DNA from: an uncultured Mobiluncus sp.
Lineage (GTDB): Bacteria; Actinomycetota; Actinomycetes; Actinomycetales; Actinomycetaceae
DNA: 17,683 nt
NCBI RefSeq assembly: GCF_902488535.1
Contig: NZ_CABTWO010000028.1
Coordinates: 1-17,683 of the forward strand
Reading direction: 5' to 3'
Part shown: in pieces, positions 15,168 through 17,683 of the stretch
Numbering within the stretch: position 1 is the stretch's first letter
How the letters are laid out: each line of letters starts with the position of its first letter
Program-made: the position numbers and the translations under genes
The notes under the pieces: model-generated
What the model saw: the letters and a program-made list of their open reading frames with translations, nothing else
The model's database searches: none
What the model was told of the DNA's origin: nothing

Positions 15168-15212
15168 GCTCTAAAACCCCGATAATGGCGGGTCATCACG
15201 GGCTGGCGGCGC

Positions 15213-15770
15213 CTAGATAGTCATCAACTCTGATTCTTTGGCAGCCAGCAGCTGGTCAATCTCATCGGTGAACTTTTTCGTGATGGAATCGAGTTCCTTT
15301 TCACCGCGTTTGATTTCGTCCTCGCCGAGTTCCTTGTTCTTTAGCATGGATTCTAATTCGTCCTTGGCCTTGCGGCGCAGCGAACGCACGGACTGGCGGC
15401 CCTCCTCGGCTTTGGTCTTTGCCATCTTAACGTATTCTTTGCGGCGTTCCTCCGTCAGGGCGGGCAGCACGATACGAATCGTTTTGCCGTCATCAGTGGG
15501 GTTCACGCCCAAGTCGGCTTCCGCAATGGCACGAATAATGTCTTGCGAGGCAGACTTGTCAAAAGGCTGGACGATGACGGTGCGCGCCTCGGGAATGTTA
15601 AAGGAAGCGAGCTGCTTCAACGGGGTGGGGGCGCCATAGTAGTCGACCATAATGCCGTCAAACATGGCGGTATTGGCCCGACCGGTCCGAATAGCGGCGA
15701 ATTCGTCTTGGGTGGCGCTCAAGGCCTTTGCCATCATGCTCTTGGCGGATTTGAGGGTGTCTTCAATCAC
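15213..15770 (-). CDS. frr: Ribosome recycling factor
   Basis: RRF splits the post-termination ribosome together with EF-G. The 185-residue length equals the family standard. Conserved stretches are RTGRANTAMFDGIMVDYYG (28-46), TPLKQLA near 49-55, DDGKTIRIVLPALTEERRKE (92-111) and RRKAKDE in the three-helix bundle. The start is GTG with AAAGGAG six bases upstream. It follows pyrH by 62 bases, a near-universal bacterial order. Nothing is unusual. Confidence 0.98.
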   Translation of the reverse strand: MIEDTLKSAKSMMAKALSATQDEFAAIRTGRANTAMFDGIMVDYYGAPTPLKQLASFNIPEARTVIVQPFDKSASQDIIRAIAEADLGVNPTDDGKTIRIVLPALTEERRKEYVKMAKTKAEEGRQSVRSLRRKAKDELESMLKNKELGEDEIKRGEKELDSITKKFTDEIDQLLAAKESELMTI

Positions 15771-15832
15771 GGGTTTCTCCTTTGTTCCTTAGCTTTCTCC
15801 ACAGGTTCCCCGGTGGGGTTTCGTTATTTCAC

Positions 15833-16570
15833 TTACTCTTCGTTGTACAGCACAGTGCCGATGTTTTCGCCCAGCAACGCCCTAGTGACGTTACCCGGCT
15901 GCGTCATACCGAACACTCGCATCTTCAGTTTGTTTTCGGAGCACAGGGAGAAAGCGGCCGCGTCCACGACCTTCAGCCCATCGCGCAGCGCTTTCTCGTA
16001 GCTGACCTGATCGAGTTTTTCAGCCTGGGGGTTCCGGCGCGGATCGTCGGTGTACACCCCATCCACCCCGTTCTTGCCCACCAGAAGTTCTTGGCAGTGC
16101 GTCTCCAGGGCGCGTTGCGCACTGACGGTGTCGGTCGAGAAATACGGCATCCCCGCGCCAGCCCCGAACACGACCACACGTCCTTTTTCGAGGTGACGAA
16201 TGGCTCGCAAGGGCACATAAGGCTCAGCGACCTGGGTCATCGTGATGGCGGACTGCACCCGGGTGCGCACTCCGGCCTGTTCCAAGAAATCCTGCAGGGC
16301 CAAGGCATTCATGACGGTGCCCAGCATCCCCATATAGTCTGCCCGGGCGCGGTCCAAGCCGCGCTGGCTCAGCTCCGCACCGCGAAAGAAGTTCCCGCCG
16401 CCAACCACGATGGCAACCTGCACGCCCTGCGTCACCGCCGCGGCGACCTGCTGAGCGATATTGGAAACGACATCGGGGTCGAGCCCCACTTGACCGCCGC
16501 CAAAGACTTCACCGGATAGTTTCATCAAAACCCGGCGTTTACCGGGGGCTACTGAGCCGTCATCGCTCAT
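15833..16570 (-). CDS. pyrH: UMP kinase
   Basis: PyrH phosphorylates UMP to UDP and is a hexameric amino-acid-kinase-fold enzyme under UTP/GTP control. The 245-residue protein shows KLSGE (17-21), VVGGGNFFRG (55-64), DYMGMLGTVMNALALQ (78-93), MPYFSTDT (141-148) and GVYTDDPR (171-178). AAGGGAG lies about seven bases before the ATG. A perfect TATAAT sits about 35 bases upstream, so the gene probably starts the pyrH-frr-cdsA transcript independently of rpsB-tsf. Confidence 0.98.
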   Translation of the reverse strand: MSDDGSVAPGKRRVLMKLSGEVFGGGQVGLDPDVVSNIAQQVAAAVTQGVQVAIVVGGGNFFRGAELSQRGLDRARADYMGMLGTVMNALALQDFLEQAGVRTRVQSAITMTQVAEPYVPLRAIRHLEKGRVVVFGAGAGMPYFSTDTVSAQRALETHCQELLVGKNGVDGVYTDDPRRNPQAEKLDQVSYEKALRDGLKVVDAAAFSLCSENKLKMRVFGMTQPGNVTRALLGENIGTVLYNEE

Positions 16571-16605
16571 CTATCTTCTCCCTTGAAAGACCTACATCCT
16601 TAGAC

Positions 16606-16611
16606 ATTATA
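16606..16611 (-). promoter_or_regulatory. Predicted -10 box of pyrH
   Basis: Read on the minus strand this is a perfect TATAAT one base after a strong hairpin and about 35 bases before the pyrH ATG. No TTGACA-like -35 occurs at 16-18 bases; that position falls in the loop of the hairpin. The surrounding TGnnTATAAT resembles the nadD promoter context. Confidence 0.55.
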
Positions 16612-16612
16612 C

Positions 16613-16652
16613 GCAAATGCCCCAAAGCCTTCATTGACCCTGGGGCATTTGC
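16613..16652 (-). terminator. 12-bp perfect hairpin between tsf and pyrH
   Basis: GCAAATGCCCCA (16613-16624) pairs perfectly with TGGGGCATTTGC (16641-16652) around a 16-base loop. It lies 33 bases after the tsf stop, where an rpsB-tsf terminator is expected. No T-run follows on the minus strand, so termination may be inefficient or of the T-less type proposed for actinobacteria. Confidence 0.6.
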
Positions 16653-16670
16653 CTAGTTCAAATGGTTGCT

Positions 16671-16687
16671 AAACCCTTTTGGGGTTT
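16671..16687 (-). terminator. Small hairpin at the tsf stop codon
   Basis: On the minus strand AAACCC and GGGTTT form a 6-bp stem with a 5-base loop that begins within the tsf TAA stop. It may act together with the larger hairpin just downstream. There is no T-run, so this is a weak call. Confidence 0.35.
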
Positions 16688-17525
16688 ATTCTCCAGCCTG
16701 CAAACGCGCAAAAGCGGTGACCTTGCCTTTGGAGGCTTCCACAATCTTGCCGACCGTGGTCTTGGGGTCCTTTGCAAAAGGCTGTTCGAGCAGCACGCAG
16801 TCCTTGTAGAAGCCCTTCATCCGGCCTTCCACAATCTTGGCGACGACAGCATCCGGCTTACCTTCGGCCTTGGTCGTTTCGGTCAGCGTGGCGCGTTCTT
16901 TTTCGACTTCCGCAGCGGGAACGTCCTCGCGGCTGAGGTACTCGGGGCTGTAGGCCGCGATGTGCATCGCGACATCGTGAGCCACGTCGGCACCCGCCTT
17001 GTCGGTAGCCACCAGCACACCAACGGTCGGAGGCAGATCCTGGGAAGAACGGTGCAGGTAGACATCGACGGCTTCGCCCTCGACCTGACGCACGTTGCCG
17101 ACTTCCAGTTTCTCGCCGATAATCGCCGCAATCGCGTCCACGGTGTCCTTGACGGTGCCGTCAGCGGACTTGGCAGCCAAGAGTTCCTCTACGGTAGCCG
17201 CGCCGGATGCTGCGGCGGCGTCCAGAATTTTATCTGCCATATCGATGAATTTGTCAGTCTTGACCACGAAGTCGGTTTCCGCGTTGACCTCGACCATGGT
17301 GCCGCGCTGGCCACCCTTGGTGTCGGTCACTTTCGCGGCAATCAAGCCGGCCCCAGCGGAGCGGCCTTCCCGCTTCGAAAGGGACTTCAGACCCTTGACA
17401 CGAATGATTTTCAAGGCTTCCTCGCGGTCGCCGTTCGCCTCTTCCAAGGCTTTCTTAACGTCAGCCAAGCCCGCGCCGGTTTCTTCGCGCAGGTCCTTCA
17501 GGTCTTGCATACTGTATTTAGCCAA
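16686..17525 (-). CDS. tsf: Elongation factor Ts, probable TTG start
   Basis: EF-Ts is the nucleotide exchange factor of EF-Tu. The chosen start is TTG at 17525, giving 279 residues beginning MAKYSMQDLKDLREETGAG. This matches the usual EF-Ts N terminus and has a strong GGAGG five bases upstream. An in-frame ATG at 17555 would add ten residues that are not part of the family and would place that GGAGG inside the coding region. The UBA-like domain occupies about 1-45. The EF-Tu-contacting motif TDFVVKTDKF lies at 84-93, close to the family TDFVAKN. The core domain and C-terminal module follow. It lies after rpsB, the universal order. Confidence 0.96.
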   Translation of the reverse strand: MAKYSMQDLKDLREETGAGLADVKKALEEANGDREEALKIIRVKGLKSLSKREGRSAGAGLIAAKVTDTKGGQRGTMVEVNAETDFVVKTDKFIDMADKILDAAAASGAATVEELLAAKSADGTVKDTVDAIAAIIGEKLEVGNVRQVEGEAVDVYLHRSSQDLPPTVGVLVATDKAGADVAHDVAMHIAAYSPEYLSREDVPAAEVEKERATLTETTKAEGKPDAVVAKIVEGRMKGFYKDCVLLEQPFAKDPKTTVGKIVEASKGKVTAFARLQAGE

Positions 17526-17530
17526 TTTTT

Positions 17531-17535
17531 CCTCC
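17531..17535 (-). promoter_or_regulatory. Ribosome-binding site that fixes the tsf start
   Basis: GGAGG on the minus strand lies five bases upstream of the TTG at 17525. The upstream ATG at 17555 has no comparable site. This supports TTG initiation for tsf. Confidence 0.75.
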
Positions 17536-17559
17536 AGTTTCAGAGCAAGTTTCATGAAC

Positions 17560-17576
17560 CGGGAATGTTATTCCCG
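17560..17576 (-). other. Hairpin in the rpsB-tsf spacer
   Basis: CGGGAAT (17560-17566) and ATTCCCG (17570-17576) form a perfect 7-bp inverted repeat with a 3-base loop, about 35 bases before the tsf start. It has no T-run. It could be a partial terminator, a processing site or a translation control element in the rpsB-tsf message; the sequence does not decide between these. Confidence 0.5.
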
Positions 17577-17630
17577 AATATTCTTTGGGGAGAGCGTTGA
17601 ATTGTTCTTTTCCCGCCCTCGTGCAGCCGA

Positions 17631-17683
17631 TTACTCGGCCTTTTCGTCGGTTTCGTCGCTCGCGGCGGCGGGTTCAGCAGGCG
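17631..17683 (-). CDS. rpsB: 30S ribosomal protein S2, 3' end only
   Basis: Only the last 16 codons and the TAA stop are in the window. The encoded tail is rich in Ala, Pro and Glu and ends DETDEKAE, similar in character to the acidic, low-complexity C-terminal extension of many actinobacterial S2 proteins. The main argument is position: rpsB precedes tsf in almost all bacteria, with about 100 bases between them here. No conserved S2 domain is visible in this fragment, so the identity rests on synteny. Confidence 0.75.
   Translation of the reverse strand, partial: PAEPAAASDETDEKAE

Noticed and set aside
15808..15818. CCCC-GGT-GGGG hairpin between pyrH and frr
   Set aside because: A 4-bp stem without a T-run is too weak to call a terminator in a GC-rich sequence.

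Overview
This window is a compact bacterial chromosome segment. All nineteen recognisable genes lie on the minus strand, so transcription runs from high to low coordinates. The gene content and order (rpsB-tsf-pyrH-frr-cdsA-rlmN-DivIVA-like-dxr-rseP, then rplU-rpmA-obg-proB-proA-nadD-rsfS-histidine phosphatase) point to a Gram-positive actinobacterium. The moderately high GC, the Pro/Ala-rich extensions on CdsA and RsfS and several apparently leaderless starts agree with this. By general impression it resembles an Actinomycetaceae genome such as Mobiluncus; no search was run, so the genus is inference.

Right block (17683 down to 9748): the 3' end of rpsB; tsf (EF-Ts), which probably starts at TTG; two hairpins and a TATAAT promoter; pyrH, frr and cdsA; rlmN; a small protein made of four DivIVA-type repeats; then dxr and a site-2 protease of the RseP/Rip1 type. 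These genes serve translation, UMP phosphorylation, phospholipid precursor synthesis, rRNA methylation, isoprenoid synthesis and regulated intramembrane proteolysis.

Junction (9727 to 8318): a MATE-family efflux protein with a short heptapeptide repeat at its N terminus sits between the protease and the ribosomal protein genes.

Left block (8343 to 1): a predicted promoter inside the 3' end of the MATE gene drives rplU-rpmA. A hairpin follows, then obg, proB and proA. A very long inverted repeat fills most of the proB-proA spacer. nadD has its own TATAAT box and overlaps a 675-residue Pro/Gly/Met-rich single-pass membrane protein of unknown function. That gene overlaps rsfS, and the 5' end of a histidine phosphatase follows.

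No tRNA, rRNA, insertion sequence, phage gene or CRISPR array was seen. No gene-free stretch exceeds about 120 bases. I found no convincing new multi-gene system. The points most worth a second look are the proB-proA inverted repeat, the repeat-rich membrane protein locked between nadD and rsfS by 4-base overlaps, and four genes whose start codons follow a TANNNT box by 6-7 bases with little or no ribosome-binding site.
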